A DNA stretch of 35,892 bases from Candidatus Aegiribacteria sp. (GCA_030610085.1 JAUWSL010000004.1:1-35892); one strand, 5' to 3'. Shown: positions 7,481 through 15,510, counted from the first letter of the stretch. Translations and numbers: made by a program. The notes: generated by a model not told the origin, from the letters alone.

Positions 7481-8008
7481 GTTAATATCGCCCAGATACA
7501 TGGGGCCTGTGTAACCATATGTAACTATCTCAGGTATAATTTCTTTCAAGACCGAAGGGTAGATTCTGACATCTCCCAGATTACCGATATCTACCCATTC
7601 AATGCCCGTCTGCCAGGCATCAGGTACCAGAGCCTGTTTAACATGACGGACTGGAACAGCCCGGAATATCAGCTCCGTCTGGTGAGCATCCGCTTCCCAC
7701 CTGGCGAATTCATGATTTGATCCGATGTAATCCCTCACCAGGATCAGTTCTCCGGGTTCCACGATCCAGCCTGTTTCTTCAAGCACTTCCCTCTGCATAG
7801 CCTGCAGAAGGGTTTCACCGAATTTCTGTCCGCCACCCGGGAGAAGGTAGAAATTTCCCGTTTTGTCGCGGTTCTGAGTTAGAAGTATTTTACCTTCCTT
7901 CACGATCACAGCCTTGCAGGAGTTACGCTTCCTGCCCTCGTTTTTATCTGTTTCAAACGCTTCAGGCATATCAGAGACTAAAATCCAATGGTCAGGTAGA
8001 ACTGCCAT
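7478..8008 (-). CDS. Nudix hydrolase
   Basis: A 176-residue protein with a complete Nudix box at residues 59-81: Gly59, Glu65, then REVLEETGW, matching GX5EX7REUXEEXGU. The family hydrolyses nucleoside diphosphates linked to another group, with Mg2+ held by the Glu residues. The region before the box (CKAVIVKEGKILLTQNRD) is the usual first strand pair. The substrate cannot be read from the sequence. The chosen ATG at 8008 has AGG about 7 bases upstream and overlaps the end of the prepilin peptidase gene by 31 bases. An ATG at 7969, just after that gene's stop, lacks a ribosome site and is the alternative. It probably shares a transcript with the peptidase gene. Confidence 0.88.
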   Translation of the reverse strand: MAVLPDHWILVSDMPEAFETDKNEGRKRNSCKAVIVKEGKILLTQNRDKTGNFYLLPGGGQKFGETLLQAMQREVLEETGWIVEPGELILVRDYIGSNHEFARWEADAHQTELIFRAVPVRHVKQALVPDAWQTGIEWVDIGNLGDVRIYPSVLKEIIPEIVTYGYTGPMYLGDIN

Positions 8009-8802
8009 AGTGCCTGACCTGCAAAAGCAGCAATCGCTGCACCAAAGGCAAGGAAAGGACCGAAAGGTATCGGAAGCCTTCTGTTCCTTCCGGCGATTAT
8101 CGCAGCGATTCCGGTAAGAGCCCCCGAAAGGAAAGCGATGAAAAGAGCCATTGCCAGGGAAGATGGACCCAGGAAAGCCCCGATCATTCCGGCGAGTTTG
8201 ATGTCTCCCCAGCCCATTCCCCCCTGAAACTCATCGGTTTCATCCTCATGCCCTTCCGGAGCTATAGTATATCCAGGCCTTCGTTTCAATATCAGCTTGC
8301 TTACGATCCTTATAACTAGAAATAGAATTATTGCCCCTGCGGCTGCAAGCAATGAAGACAGAAAACCAACTCCTCCGGGTACAAAGGAGAATGCCAGTCC
8401 GGCTGCAATTCCTCCAAGGCTTACGCTGTCAAGGATAATCCAGTGATCGATGTCCGTAAGAACTACGCAGATAAGAAGTGACATGAATACTGCATTCTTC
8501 AGGAATAGCCAGGTTAAGCCGAATTTCAGGAAAATTCCGGCAAAAAGAAGTCCTGTCAAAAGCTCAACCATAGCGTATCTGACAGAGAAACCGGCGCCGC
8601 AGCTTCTGCACCTTCCTCGAAGGATGAACCAGCTTATAACCGGAATATTATCGTACCACTTGATCTCTTTCCCGCAGGAAGTGCACCTGCTTCCCGGACG
8701 CACGATAGATTCATTTCTGGGGACTCTCCAGGCTACTACGTTCAGAAAGCTCCCTATTGTCATTCCAAGGAGCAGGGTAAATATCAATCGAATTGTTTCC
8801 AT
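7978..8802 (-). CDS. prepilin peptidase (A24 type IV leader peptidase/methylase)
   Basis: A 274-residue polytopic membrane protein. The N-terminal domain carries GSFLNVVAWRVPR and two Cys pairs (CTSC at 40-43, CRSC at 65-68), the zinc-binding features of the bifunctional enzyme that cleaves and N-methylates type IV prepilins and pseudopilins. The aspartyl protease residues are in LTDIDH (Asp117/Asp119) and GMGWGD (Asp200). Length and about eight hydrophobic segments match the family. A ribosome site AGGAAG lies before ATG. No pilin or secretion genes are nearby in the window, so it may serve several type IV filament or type II secretion systems encoded elsewhere. The gene is divergent from the porin gene. 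Confidence 0.93.
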   Translation of the reverse strand: METIRLIFTLLLGMTIGSFLNVVAWRVPRNESIVRPGSRCTSCGKEIKWYDNIPVISWFILRGRCRSCGAGFSVRYAMVELLTGLLFAGIFLKFGLTWLFLKNAVFMSLLICVVLTDIDHWIILDSVSLGGIAAGLAFSFVPGGVGFLSSLLAAAGAIILFLVIRIVSKLILKRRPGYTIAPEGHEDETDEFQGGMGWGDIKLAGMIGAFLGPSSLAMALFIAFLSGALTGIAAIIAGRNRRLPIPFGPFLAFGAAIAAFAGQALWQFYLTIGF

Positions 8803-8840
8803 CTAACTTCCTGCATTCCCGTTCGAATATTTTGTTGCAT

Positions 8841-8869
8841 TTGTCATCATTCGTAATGTTTAGTATACT
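8841..8869 (+). promoter_or_regulatory. sigma70-like promoter of the porin gene
   Basis: TTGTCA at 8841-8846 and TATACT at 8864-8869 are spaced by 17 bases, five of six matches in each box. It is one of the two best promoters in the window and fits an abundant outer membrane protein. The leader to the ATG at 8993 would be about 117 bases. Confidence 0.7.
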
Positions 8870-8906
8870 TCCCGCGTATAGGTGCAGGAAGTAGCTGTTT
8901 GTATCA

Positions 8907-8951
8907 CCACTGAAACTTAAGTGGAGTCTATCAGAGTTCTAAGAGTGATAG
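8907..8951 (+). promoter_or_regulatory. two small hairpins in the porin mRNA leader
   Basis: CCACT (8907-8911) pairs with AGTGG (8920-8924), and CTATCA (8928-8933) pairs with TGATAG (8946-8951). Both lie between the promoter and the GAAGGAG ribosome site. They could stabilise the message or serve as a small-RNA target; they match no riboswitch I know. Confidence 0.3.
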
Positions 8952-8992
8952 CTGATATTGGCAGTATTGTTCAATTTAACTGAAGGAGCATT

Positions 8993-10060
8993 ATGAAATA
9001 TGCGCTTGGTCTTGTTGTTCTTGTAGCAACACTTAGCTTTGCCGGATCCGACTTCTCCGGTGGTTGCGCAGAAACTTTCGGTATCAGTGGTTTTACCAAG
9101 GCATGGGTCTACATGTACGGCACCGAGGACTTTGACCCTGGAAACACTTTCAGGGGTTACAATTGGACCGCTTTTACGGCCAGGCTCACTGACAATGTTT
9201 ACGGAGCCGTAGGTACTCAGTTCCAGACCTGGAACGGTGACTACAGTATACAGGTCTGCGACGTGTTCATTAATATGGATATCGTACCTGAGCTTTCCAT
9301 AAAAGCCGGTCAGTTCAAGGTTCCTTTCGGATGGGCTTTCAGCTGCTCAGCTGGCGGACTCTATTTCCTTGACAGAGCTGCCGTGACAGGTACAACTGAT
9401 TTTACCAACTACGGTGGACGCGATGTCGGTGTGAAACTTAACGGTCAGTTCGACATGGTCGGCATAGATATCGGTTACTTCAACGGCACAGGACCCTACG
9501 CCGACGCTGATGACACCGTTAACAAGCAGATCGTCGCTAATGTTACCATCGACGCCGCAGAGTGGATCACATTTGCAGTCGGTGTTGCGATGATAGGTCA
9601 GCCTGATCTTGAGGACTCCGCTGGAGTTGTCATTCAGGACGAGTGGAGCGCTACCGGTATAGACGGTTACGTTCTCGCTGATTACCCGCTTTCGGACAAT
9701 GCAGACCTCAGGTTCGAGGGTGAGTTCCTGCAGTCCGGATGGGCCGGACCGGATGTCGAGGGTATGGACGAGCAGGCCGGAATGGACTACTACGCAATGC
9801 TCGGCGTTAACATAGGGCTTGAGAACAGTTTCCTCACAAGCATCATGCCTGCCGTGCGCTACGAAGCTCTCAGTCCCGCGGTAAGCATCGCCGATGACGC
9901 TGATGACCCCGAGGACAATACCACTGTAATCGATTTCTGTCTTAACTGCTATCTTACACCCATGAACACCATACAGATAGGTGCTCGTAACATGAGTTAC
10001 GAGGCTGAAGGTGTAGATGGTTATACCGACATGTATCTCGGTTGGAGAATGAACTTCTAG
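8993..10060 (+). CDS. outer membrane porin-like beta-barrel protein
   Basis: A 355-residue protein with a signal peptide (MKYALGLVVLVATLSFAG) and a mature part made of alternating amphipathic strands rich in Gly, Tyr, Trp and Asp. It ends in GWRMNF, the C-terminal aromatic (Phe) signature recognised by the BAM machinery. Segments such as IKAGQFKVPFGWAFS and GGRDVGVKLNGQF resemble porins of the phosphate-selective O/P type. The net charge looks acidic, so anion selectivity is not implied. It is monocistronic: a strong promoter, a GAAGGAG ribosome site four bases before ATG, and a stem-loop terminator soon after the stop. The codons are more GC-rich and regular than those of the neighbours, as expected for high expression. 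Channel specificity is unknown. Confidence 0.85.
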   Translation: MKYALGLVVLVATLSFAGSDFSGGCAETFGISGFTKAWVYMYGTEDFDPGNTFRGYNWTAFTARLTDNVYGAVGTQFQTWNGDYSIQVCDVFINMDIVPELSIKAGQFKVPFGWAFSCSAGGLYFLDRAAVTGTTDFTNYGGRDVGVKLNGQFDMVGIDIGYFNGTGPYADADDTVNKQIVANVTIDAAEWITFAVGVAMIGQPDLEDSAGVVIQDEWSATGIDGYVLADYPLSDNADLRFEGEFLQSGWAGPDVEGMDEQAGMDYYAMLGVNIGLENSFLTSIMPAVRYEALSPAVSIADDADDPEDNTTVIDFCLNCYLTPMNTIQIGARNMSYEAEGVDGYTDMYLGWRMNF

Positions 10061-10082
10061 GAACCTTCGTTTAATTACGAAC

Positions 10083-10116
10083 AAAAGGGCCCGGCTTCTG
10101 CCGGGCTCTTTTTTTT
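10083..10116 (+). terminator. rho-independent terminator of the porin gene
   Basis: GGGCCCGGC (10087-10095), loop TTCT, then GCCGGGCTC (10100-10108), with one G-T pair, followed by eight T at 10109-10116. It is preceded by AAAA that can extend the stem. It begins 22 bases after the porin stop. Confidence 0.92.
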
Positions 10117-10122
10117 GAGTTC

Positions 10123-10151
10123 TTGCACAGCTGTGCTTGGTTTACGATACT
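10123..10151 (+). promoter_or_regulatory. candidate promoter of the RdhA-like gene
   Basis: TTGCAC at 10123-10128 and GATACT at 10146-10151 are spaced by 17 bases, directly after the porin terminator. The leader to the ATG at 10181 would be about 23 bases. The position supports the ATG start over an upstream in-frame TTG at 10115. Confidence 0.45.
10125..10136. promoter_or_regulatory. perfect 12-base palindrome in the promoter spacer
   Basis: GCACAGCTGTGC is a perfect inverted repeat that overlaps the end of the -35 box and the spacer of the candidate promoter at 10123-10151. This is where a repressor would block RNA polymerase. No regulator gene is adjacent. Confidence 0.4.
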
Positions 10152-10180
10152 ACGCTGTACAAAAAGCCCTGGAGGCGGTC

Positions 10181-11155
10181 ATGAGCAGGAAGAGCACAGG
10201 ATACCTGGATACTGAAGTTCACGGGAGATTCGACAGGCGGAAAACCGTGTTTTACCGCAGGGATATTTTTACCGGTTTCGATCATTTCAGACCTGATACT
10301 CTGGATCCTGGTGACCCTGAACTTCTTGAACTGGCCGAGGCAAGGGCATCGTGGACGTTGCATGACAACTATCCCGGTGCGTTCTGTGATACGCTAATGG
10401 GGAACAGGAAACTTGTTCGTAACCATGCTCCGTTCAGGTACTGTTTTGCTGAACCCCGGACGGCGGCTGAAAACATTTCAGCGGTAGCAAAAAGGTTCGG
10501 AGCATCGCTCGTTGGAATGACAGAGCTCGATTCAAGATGGCTCTACAGCCACAAACGCAATGGAAACCCCGTTACACTTCCCGATAGAGCTGTCTGGGCT
10601 GTAGTGATGCTCGTTGAGATGGACAGGGAAGAGATATCCACATCTCCTGATTTCAGAGCAGCCGCGGAAAGCGGAAGAGCATATTCGAGGATGGCAGACA
10701 TTGTGGGAGCTGTTGGTGAGTACATACGGCTTCTGGGTTACTACGCGCGTTCCTGCGGCAATGATACCGCTCTGAGCATCCCGTTGGCGATGGATGCGGG
10801 TCTTGGTGTGTTGGGGCGGAACGGCCTTCTGCTTACGAGGGATTTCGGACCCAGAGTAAGGATCTGCAAAGTAATAACCGACCTTGAACTTGTGCAGACA
10901 CCGAACGAATACCCCGCTTCGGAAGAAGTATGCTCCGGCTGCACATTGTGCGCTGAGGCCTGCGAAGCCGAGGCGCTCAGCCTTTCCGAAAGCCCCACAT
11001 GGGAAATTCTCACCGAATCGAACAATCCCGGTGTTCTCAGATGGCAGTTCAATCCCGAAAAATGTTTTGATTTCTGGCTTGAGATAGGCAGAGACTGCTC
11101 CAACTGCATAGCAGCATGCCCCGCGTCTTCCATACTCAGTAAACTGATGAACTGA
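10181..11155 (+). CDS. cytoplasmic reductive-dehalogenase-like double [4Fe-4S] protein
   Basis: The ATG at 10181 follows GGAGG by five bases and gives 324 residues. The C-terminal half matches RdhA-type enzymes: AMDAGLGVLGRNGLLLTRDFGPRVRICKV is the corrinoid-side core region, followed by two 4Fe-4S motifs. Cys251, 254, 257 and 261 form CX2CX2CX3C, with Glu replacing the usual Pro after the last Cys. Cys295, 306, 309 and 313 form CX10CX2CX3CP. There is no twin-arginine signal and no RdhB anchor gene beside it, unlike respiratory dehalogenases. It belongs to the soluble RdhA-like group, also related to epoxyqueuosine reductase. A role in organohalide respiration is therefore not supported; a cytoplasmic reductase with cobamide is the best guess. 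It has its own promoter with an operator-like palindrome. Confidence 0.82.
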   Translation: MSRKSTGYLDTEVHGRFDRRKTVFYRRDIFTGFDHFRPDTLDPGDPELLELAEARASWTLHDNYPGAFCDTLMGNRKLVRNHAPFRYCFAEPRTAAENISAVAKRFGASLVGMTELDSRWLYSHKRNGNPVTLPDRAVWAVVMLVEMDREEISTSPDFRAAAESGRAYSRMADIVGAVGEYIRLLGYYARSCGNDTALSIPLAMDAGLGVLGRNGLLLTRDFGPRVRICKVITDLELVQTPNEYPASEEVCSGCTLCAEACEAEALSLSESPTWEILTESNNPGVLRWQFNPEKCFDFWLEIGRDCSNCIAACPASSILSKLMN

Positions 11156-11383
11156 TCTGGATAAACCTGAGAATGTAGAAAGCACTCCTTCGATAAATTG
11201 TGTTTGAAGAACAGCTTTACGCAGCGATCAGATATCCCGATGGATCTATTACTGGTTACAGTGTTCTCAGTTGAATCACGGTGTGCCATTGTCGGTATCT
11301 GCAGTACATTCAAAGTTTTGCCTGAAATTGCTATAGAACAACAAAACCGTTAGACTATAATCAGCAGTATTTGGAGGTGAATA

Positions 11384-11611
11384 ATGCTTGGTGCCAGAGA
11401 AATAGTAAAGGAAGCTGAATCATTACCGGTTGAGGAACGGGCATTCATTATTGATCTACTCCTTAGAACTCTGAATTCACCAGAACAGGAAGTTGATCAG
11501 GAATGGATCAAGGTAGCGAAACAAAGATTGAATGAAATTCGATCTGGCCACGTCAATGCAATCCCAGGGGATCAGGTGTTTTCTGAAGTTCGGGAGAGAT
11601 TTGGGCGGTGA
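11384..11611 (+). CDS. addiction module antitoxin (TIGR02574-like)
   Basis: A 75-residue acidic protein of the putative addiction module component family. It shows the typical start EIVKEAESLPVEERAFIIDLLLRTL, a central DQEWIKVAKQRLNEI and a short tail VFSEVRERFGR. Such proteins neutralise a ParE/RelE-fold toxin encoded just downstream and usually repress their own promoter. GGAGG lies 6 bases before ATG. A perfect TATAAT at 11356-11361 sits 22 bases before the start, but no acceptable -35 box is seen. The end overlaps the toxin start by four bases (GTGA). The gene is intact although its partner is broken. The upstream 228 bases hold nothing else recognised. Confidence 0.85.
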   Translation: MLGAREIVKEAESLPVEERAFIIDLLLRTLNSPEQEVDQEWIKVAKQRLNEIRSGHVNAIPGDQVFSEVRERFGR

Positions 11612-11902
11612 CATTTTCATTCCATCCCGATGCAAGACTGGAATTCGTAAAATCAATAGACTACTATGAGAAATGTGAACCTGGTCTTGGATACGATTTC
11701 TCAATCCAGATCTACTCGACAATCCAGAGTATTCTCACACCCATATGTCTGGCCAGTACTTGGCAGCGGGGATATCCGCCGGTGTCTGACCAATCATTTT
11801 CCTTATGGAATTATCTACTGCATTGAGGCAGATGAGATCCTTATCCTTGCTGTGATGCATCTTCATCGTAAACCGGGTTATTGGAAAGAAAGGTATAGCT
11901 GA
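11608..11902 (+). pseudogene. ParE/RelE-type toxin, frameshifted
   Basis: Translation from GTG at 11608 reads TFSFHPDARLEFVKSIDYYE and on to a QIYSTIQSIL stretch, the N-terminal half of a ParE/RelE-type toxin. Without a shift it then runs into unrelated sequence and stops at 11826. The missing C-terminal half is in the next frame: HPYVWPVL, GDIRRCLTNHFPYGIIYCIE, and LAVMHLHRKPGYWKER, which are family hallmarks. The switch lies at about 11738-11746 (around TCTCACACCC) and equals one extra base. The damage would inactivate the toxin while the antitoxin stays intact. A sequencing or assembly error in the AC/C-rich stretch is the main alternative. Confidence 0.8.
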
Positions 11903-11960
11903 TTCATTAAGCTCTAAAGTAACAATCTTCTTTATAGAATAACAGCAGAAGGGAACTGCA

Positions 11961-12440
11961 ATGGCAGCACAGTACAGCACTCCACACGAGATGCAGATAG
12001 ACACTGAAAGAACATACCTGTTAGCAATTGAGACAGACCGTGGAAAGATTGAGCTGGAACTCTTTCCCGAGTATGCCCCGAAAACCGTCAACAACTTTAT
12101 CTGTCTTGCGAAGGATGGTTATTACGACGGGATTACATTTCACAGGGTTATCTCCAACTTCATGATCCAGGGGGGAGACCCGACCGGAACTGGCAGGGGA
12201 GGTCCCGGCTATAATTTTGAGGACGAGTTTGATGGAAACCCGCTGAAACATGAAACCGGTTCACTCTCCATGGCCAATGCAGGTCCCGGCACCAACGGAA
12301 GCCAGTTCTTCATCACCCATTGTCCTCAGCCTCATCTGAACGGGAAGCACACCGTTTTTGGCAAAGTTATCAAGGGTCAGGATGTAGTGGACGCAATCCG
12401 GCAGGGTGATGTGATGATAAAGGTCTCGGTGGCTGACTGA
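11961..12440 (+). CDS. cyclophilin-type peptidyl-prolyl cis-trans isomerase
   Basis: A 159-residue single-domain cyclophilin that catalyses cis-trans isomerisation of Xaa-Pro bonds. Visible active-site motifs are [20 protein letters not shown] (the catalytic Arg in FHRV and Gln in QGGD), [20 protein letters not shown], and [12 protein letters not shown]. The Trp of the eukaryotic WLDGKH motif is His here, as in many bacterial members with low cyclosporin affinity. There is no signal peptide, so it acts in the cytoplasm. About 15 residues precede the domain. AAGGGA lies before ATG. The gene follows the broken toxin by 58 bases and precedes the zinc-ribbon gene by 80 bases; these are probably unrelated functions. 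Confidence 0.95.
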   Translation: MAAQYSTPHEMQIDTERTYLLAIETDRGKIELELFPEYAPKTVNNFICLAKDGYYDGITFHRVISNFMIQGGDPTGTGRGGPGYNFEDEFDGNPLKHETGSLSMANAGPGTNGSQFFITHCPQPHLNGKHTVFGKVIKGQDVVDAIRQGDVMIKVSVAD

Positions 12441-12520
12441 GACATTTGACAGGAGATATTCAGCTTTTGCTGGATTGATCCTGTTTGTTTGGAGCATTGA
12501 ACCATGTAGGGGAGTAAAAG

Positions 12521-13642
12521 ATGCCTGAAGAGAATAACAGCGGTGCTGAGCCTGTAGAAGAACCGATAGAAATACAAGCTGAAAATACTGCCGCGGACGA
12601 TACTGGACCCGATATTCAAGAGGTAAGCTGCAGTAACTGCGGCGCGCCTCTGTCATATATGGAGGGTGAGGCAGTTATTACCTGTGAGTACTGCGGTACG
12701 ACAACGATGCTTGCCGGTTACGACAACATCGTAACAGTTGAATCGCATTATCTTCTCCCCCCCAAAGCCGGGCGCGATGAAGCTATAGGCATTGCTTCGG
12801 GATGGCTTAAGAAGGGTTTCTACAAATCGAAGGATCTTCCCAACAAAGTAACATGGAGAAAGACGGAAGCAAGGGTTCTTCCGTACTGGATAGTCCGATG
12901 CACCGGGAACACCCGCTGGAGTGGCCAGCAGAAAAGGTCAAAAACGGTCGGTGAAGGTAAAAGCAAGAGAACGGAGACCTACTGGGAGCCTGTTCAGGGC
13001 CGATTCACCGAGGATTACACAGGGCCTGTATACGCCAGGGAGGATACTTCGGAATTCTGGGGGATCCGGAATATCGAGCCAGGTAAGCAGTGCATATTCC
13101 CGGACTGGGGAAAGTTCATCTTCAGGCTGGGAGGTTCGAAGAGAACCCCGAACAAGGATCTGCTTGAAGGCAAAATGGATTTTTCCATTGATGAGCTCAA
13201 AAAAGCCAATATGCATGAGCACATCATCAACGGACAGATAGTGCAGGAAAGGGCCGAGAGTTCTGCAAGGAACAGGATAATAGAGCTGCATCAGAATAAG
13301 GCCGAGGGCAAGGCTACAAAAGTCATGGACATAGATACAACTATCGATGTTCTTGGTGTTGACCTCGTCTACGTTCCCGTCTGGGAGCTTGTATACAGCC
13401 TTGCGGGCAAGGATTACAATGTACTTGTGGATGCAAGCCGTCAGGAAGTGCTTTCAGGTGAGGCGCCCGTGGGCAAATGGGCGAAAGCAACCATTTTCGA
13501 TATCATCTTCTTCTTGATAGCAGCTGTTTTCGCTGTTATCGGCGTTACATCCGACGGCATCGCATGGCCCTGGATAACGGCTGGTGTTTTCGGCGGAAGC
13601 GCTATCGCCTACTCCGTCTGGACCGCAACCATGAAGGAATGA
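12521..13642 (+). CDS. zinc-ribbon membrane protein of unknown function
   Basis: A 373-residue protein. After an acidic, disordered 33-residue start it has a TFIIB-like zinc ribbon: CSNC at 37-40 and CEYC at 55-58. The middle (about 75-310) is soluble, with conserved-looking patches such as LPYWIVRCTGNTRWSG and IDVLGVDLVYVPVWELVY. The last 50 residues hold two hydrophobic helices (about 325-343 and 347-366). The layout resembles bacterial and archaeal zinc-ribbon proteins whose C-terminus is in the membrane; their function is not known to me. The start ATG is preceded by GTAGGGGAGTAAAAG, a good ribosome site. It is convergent with the propeller lipoprotein, nine bases away, with no visible terminator between them. 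Confidence 0.75.
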   Translation: MPEENNSGAEPVEEPIEIQAENTAADDTGPDIQEVSCSNCGAPLSYMEGEAVITCEYCGTTTMLAGYDNIVTVESHYLLPPKAGRDEAIGIASGWLKKGFYKSKDLPNKVTWRKTEARVLPYWIVRCTGNTRWSGQQKRSKTVGEGKSKRTETYWEPVQGRFTEDYTGPVYAREDTSEFWGIRNIEPGKQCIFPDWGKFIFRLGGSKRTPNKDLLEGKMDFSIDELKKANMHEHIINGQIVQERAESSARNRIIELHQNKAEGKATKVMDIDTTIDVLGVDLVYVPVWELVYSLAGKDYNVLVDASRQEVLSGEAPVGKWAKATIFDIIFFLIAAVFAVIGVTSDGIAWPWITAGVFGGSAIAYSVWTATMKE

Positions 13643-13651
13643 CTTTCCGTA

Positions 13652-14749
13652 TTATCTGAAACCGAGCTGGTACAGTCTTGGATAGTCTTCAGGGGCTAAA
13701 TCCCAGGCTACTATTCCATGTTCGTTTATCTCCACATGCACCAGGGCTGTGTCGGGGAACGAGCTCAGTGTTACCTGCCTTATAATTTCGCCCTCCGGTG
13801 AGTATACATCCCAGATAAGCTCCTCCGTTGCGCCTCTCTGTGCCCAGAGGTTGTCAAGTGAATCGATACCAAGGTTTTCTATCTGCGGTGCGTATTCGGG
13901 GAGCTCACCGCGTATCTGCTGGCTGTTATCATCGATCATTACACTGAATGTAGCTATGGGAATACTCATGTACCTCTCGATATCTTCGCACGGTACAAGA
14001 ACCGATTCAGATGATATGGTGTCAACCGGCTGGCCATCGAGGTTGTATATCTCGATCAGATAATCCTCCGAGTTCATTCTGTGTACGTAGACATTTCCGT
14101 TACGTCCAGCTGCAACTGCAAGGTATCCCGGCCTGAAATCGTAATCCTCCATGCCGAAATCGAACAGGTGGCTGAAAGGTGTAGCCTTTGGCTCATCAGA
14201 TGTGCCCTCCCAGATATTAAGTTCGTAACCCATCTTGAAGGTTCCCTCAATCTGGCGCGTTGGACAGGAGTATATGACGAAACAGGAATCACCCGCGGCC
14301 GCCATGGTCAGCGGCATTTCAAAGCTGAGATTAGGTCTGCTGCCAAGGTATTCACCCTCAGCGGAGAAGAAACACACCTCCCTGCCCATCCAGTCGAATG
14401 CAGCTATTCTGCCATCTCCCAGAACTGTCATTGAGCCTGGAAGTGTGAATTCTCCTGGAGCTTCACCAAAACCCCCGAAGGAAGAAACGAATTTCCCGCT
14501 CTCATCGTAGGTTGAAATGAGTGCTGTTGATCTATCGAAGATTATGGCATCCCCTCCAGGCAGGGCTTCCGCTTTTATGATAGAACCCAGCATGTAACAG
14601 CTGTCACCCATAAGGATTCCGATGGAGTCGGTAACAATAAGTGTATCGATATCAGGGCCTGACGGTTCCTCTGAATCGCTTTGGTCCTGATCCCCGCCGC
14701 AGGCAAAGGTCAGAATCGCTGCAGTCACAATACATATGTAGATTTTCAT
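13652..14749 (-). CDS. six-bladed beta-propeller lipoprotein
   Basis: A 365-residue protein with a lipoprotein signal (MKIYICIVTAAILTFAC, lipid-bearing Cys17) and then an acidic linker. The body has NHL/6-bladed propeller repeats: GGDAIIFDRSTALISTYDESGKFV, FGGFGEAPGEFTLPGSMTVLGDGRIAAFD, and YVHRMNSEDYLIEIYNLDGQPV. The FGxxGxxPGEF phrase is a hallmark of this family in Bacteroidota and relatives. It is probably anchored in the outer or inner membrane, facing the periplasm, with a binding rather than enzymatic role; no catalytic residues are apparent. AAGGGA lies before ATG, and a good promoter sits about 45 bases upstream. It appears monocistronic. Confidence 0.85.
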   Translation of the reverse strand: MKIYICIVTAAILTFACGGDQDQSDSEEPSGPDIDTLIVTDSIGILMGDSCYMLGSIIKAEALPGGDAIIFDRSTALISTYDESGKFVSSFGGFGEAPGEFTLPGSMTVLGDGRIAAFDWMGREVCFFSAEGEYLGSRPNLSFEMPLTMAAAGDSCFVIYSCPTRQIEGTFKMGYELNIWEGTSDEPKATPFSHLFDFGMEDYDFRPGYLAVAAGRNGNVYVHRMNSEDYLIEIYNLDGQPVDTISSESVLVPCEDIERYMSIPIATFSVMIDDNSQQIRGELPEYAPQIENLGIDSLDNLWAQRGATEELIWDVYSPEGEIIRQVTLSSFPDTALVHVEINEHGIVAWDLAPEDYPRLYQLGFR

Positions 14750-14792
14750 TGAATCCCTTCCGGATTACAGACATAATTAATTATTATGTAAA

Positions 14793-14821
14793 AGTATATT
14801 TCAGGAAGGTTAAACAAACAA
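14793..14821 (-). promoter_or_regulatory. sigma70-like promoter of the propeller lipoprotein gene
   Basis: On the minus strand TTGTTT (14821-14816) is followed, 17 bases on, by TATACT (14798-14793). Transcription would start about 40 bases before the ATG at 14749. The -10 box is identical to that of the porin promoter. Confidence 0.55.
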
Positions 14822-14911
14822 TACAATATCCAGTTACCTTCGGGTATGAAACCTGTTCTGAATTCCTCGGTGAAGCATGAAGGTGTATCCTGCGTTTAGG
14901 CTGTTTTGAAT

Positions 14912-15280
14912 CTAATAACGAAGGATATTAAGCTCGAACACTATTCTCAATGAACGATCTATTTCCAGCATTACGGAGTGAGACAACTTCCCGCGGATTC
15001 TCATTAATCTTTGACGATGATCTATAGGGCGTGTTTGCAGACAATCTGCAAGGGATTTTTTTGCAAGGCCGTTGCTCTGTGATGGAGCGATCTCAATATT
15101 TGTTTTTATTCGAGCTTTTTTTGCATTCCAATTGGTAATAGGAACGACTTGAATAACGGGGACTTTTTCATTGTAAACATCATTGGTTACAATTATGCAT
15201 GGTCTTACTTTTCCAGTTTCTGAGCCCTGAACCGGATCAAGATTCACATCAATGATCATTCCTCTTTTCAATACAGTCAT
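14912..15280 (-). CDS. MazF/PemK-type toxin (mRNA interferase)
   Basis: A 122-residue protein of the MazF/PemK family: KRGMIIDVNLDPVQGSETGKVRPCIIVTNDVYN at the start and VIQVVPITN soon after, the two segments with the catalytic Arg and Thr of these ribonucleases. CLQTRPIDHRQRLMRIRGKL is the usual third block. The family cleaves mRNA at short sequence motifs and is held inactive by its antitoxin. I chose the ATG at 15280, which overlaps the antitoxin stop by four bases (ATGA); an ATG three codons earlier (15289) is also in frame. Transcription comes from the promoter at 15557-15585. The gene is intact with all motifs present. The space to the next gene on its left (14750-14911) shows no terminator hairpin. 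Confidence 0.9.
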   Translation of the reverse strand: MTVLKRGMIIDVNLDPVQGSETGKVRPCIIVTNDVYNEKVPVIQVVPITNWNAKKARIKTNIEIAPSQSNGLAKKSLADCLQTRPIDHRQRLMRIRGKLSHSVMLEIDRSLRIVFELNILRY

Positions 15281-15510
15281 TCCGGCCATCCGGATATAGC
15301 TGATTGAGTTAGCTCGTTCAGATTTTCATCCTCAGAGTAGATTTCAGAATATAATTCCGCCGATTCTCTCAGGGCATCAAGTTCCAGTTTGTTTTGCAGC
15401 TGATCTATGGCTTTGCGAACCATTGAACTTTTATCCTTAAAGCCATACACCTTATAGTTGCTTAAAAATTGTGCTTGAGTCTCATGAACGCTGAATTTTT
15501 GCTGAGGCAT
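15277..15510 (-). CDS. ribbon-helix-helix antitoxin partner of MazF/PemK
   Basis: The start at 15510 gives 77 residues: MPQQKFSVHETQAQFLSN and then KDKSSMVRKAIDQLQNKL, an RHH-type DNA-binding pattern. The acidic tail ends in LNELTQSAISGWPE, typical of CopG-like antitoxins paired with MazF toxins; the tail would thread over the toxin. The open frame reaches back to 15585, but that lies on the -35 box of a near-consensus promoter. AAAGGGGA lies 6 bases before the 15510 ATG, so this start is well supported. It overlaps the toxin start. Autorepression through the RHH domain is expected from the family. Confidence 0.82.
   Translation of the reverse strand: MPQQKFSVHETQAQFLSNYKVYGFKDKSSMVRKAIDQLQNKLELDALRESAELYSEIYSEDENLNELTQSAISGWPE

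Noticed and set aside
9347-10084. A 245-codon minus-strand frame over the porin gene
   Set aside because: It is a shadow of the porin codons; the plus strand has promoter, ribosome site, signal peptide and terminator.
10115-10180. TTG at 10115 as the start of the RdhA-like gene
   Set aside because: It lies in the T run of the porin terminator and upstream of the likely promoter; the ATG at 10181 has GGAGG at the right distance.
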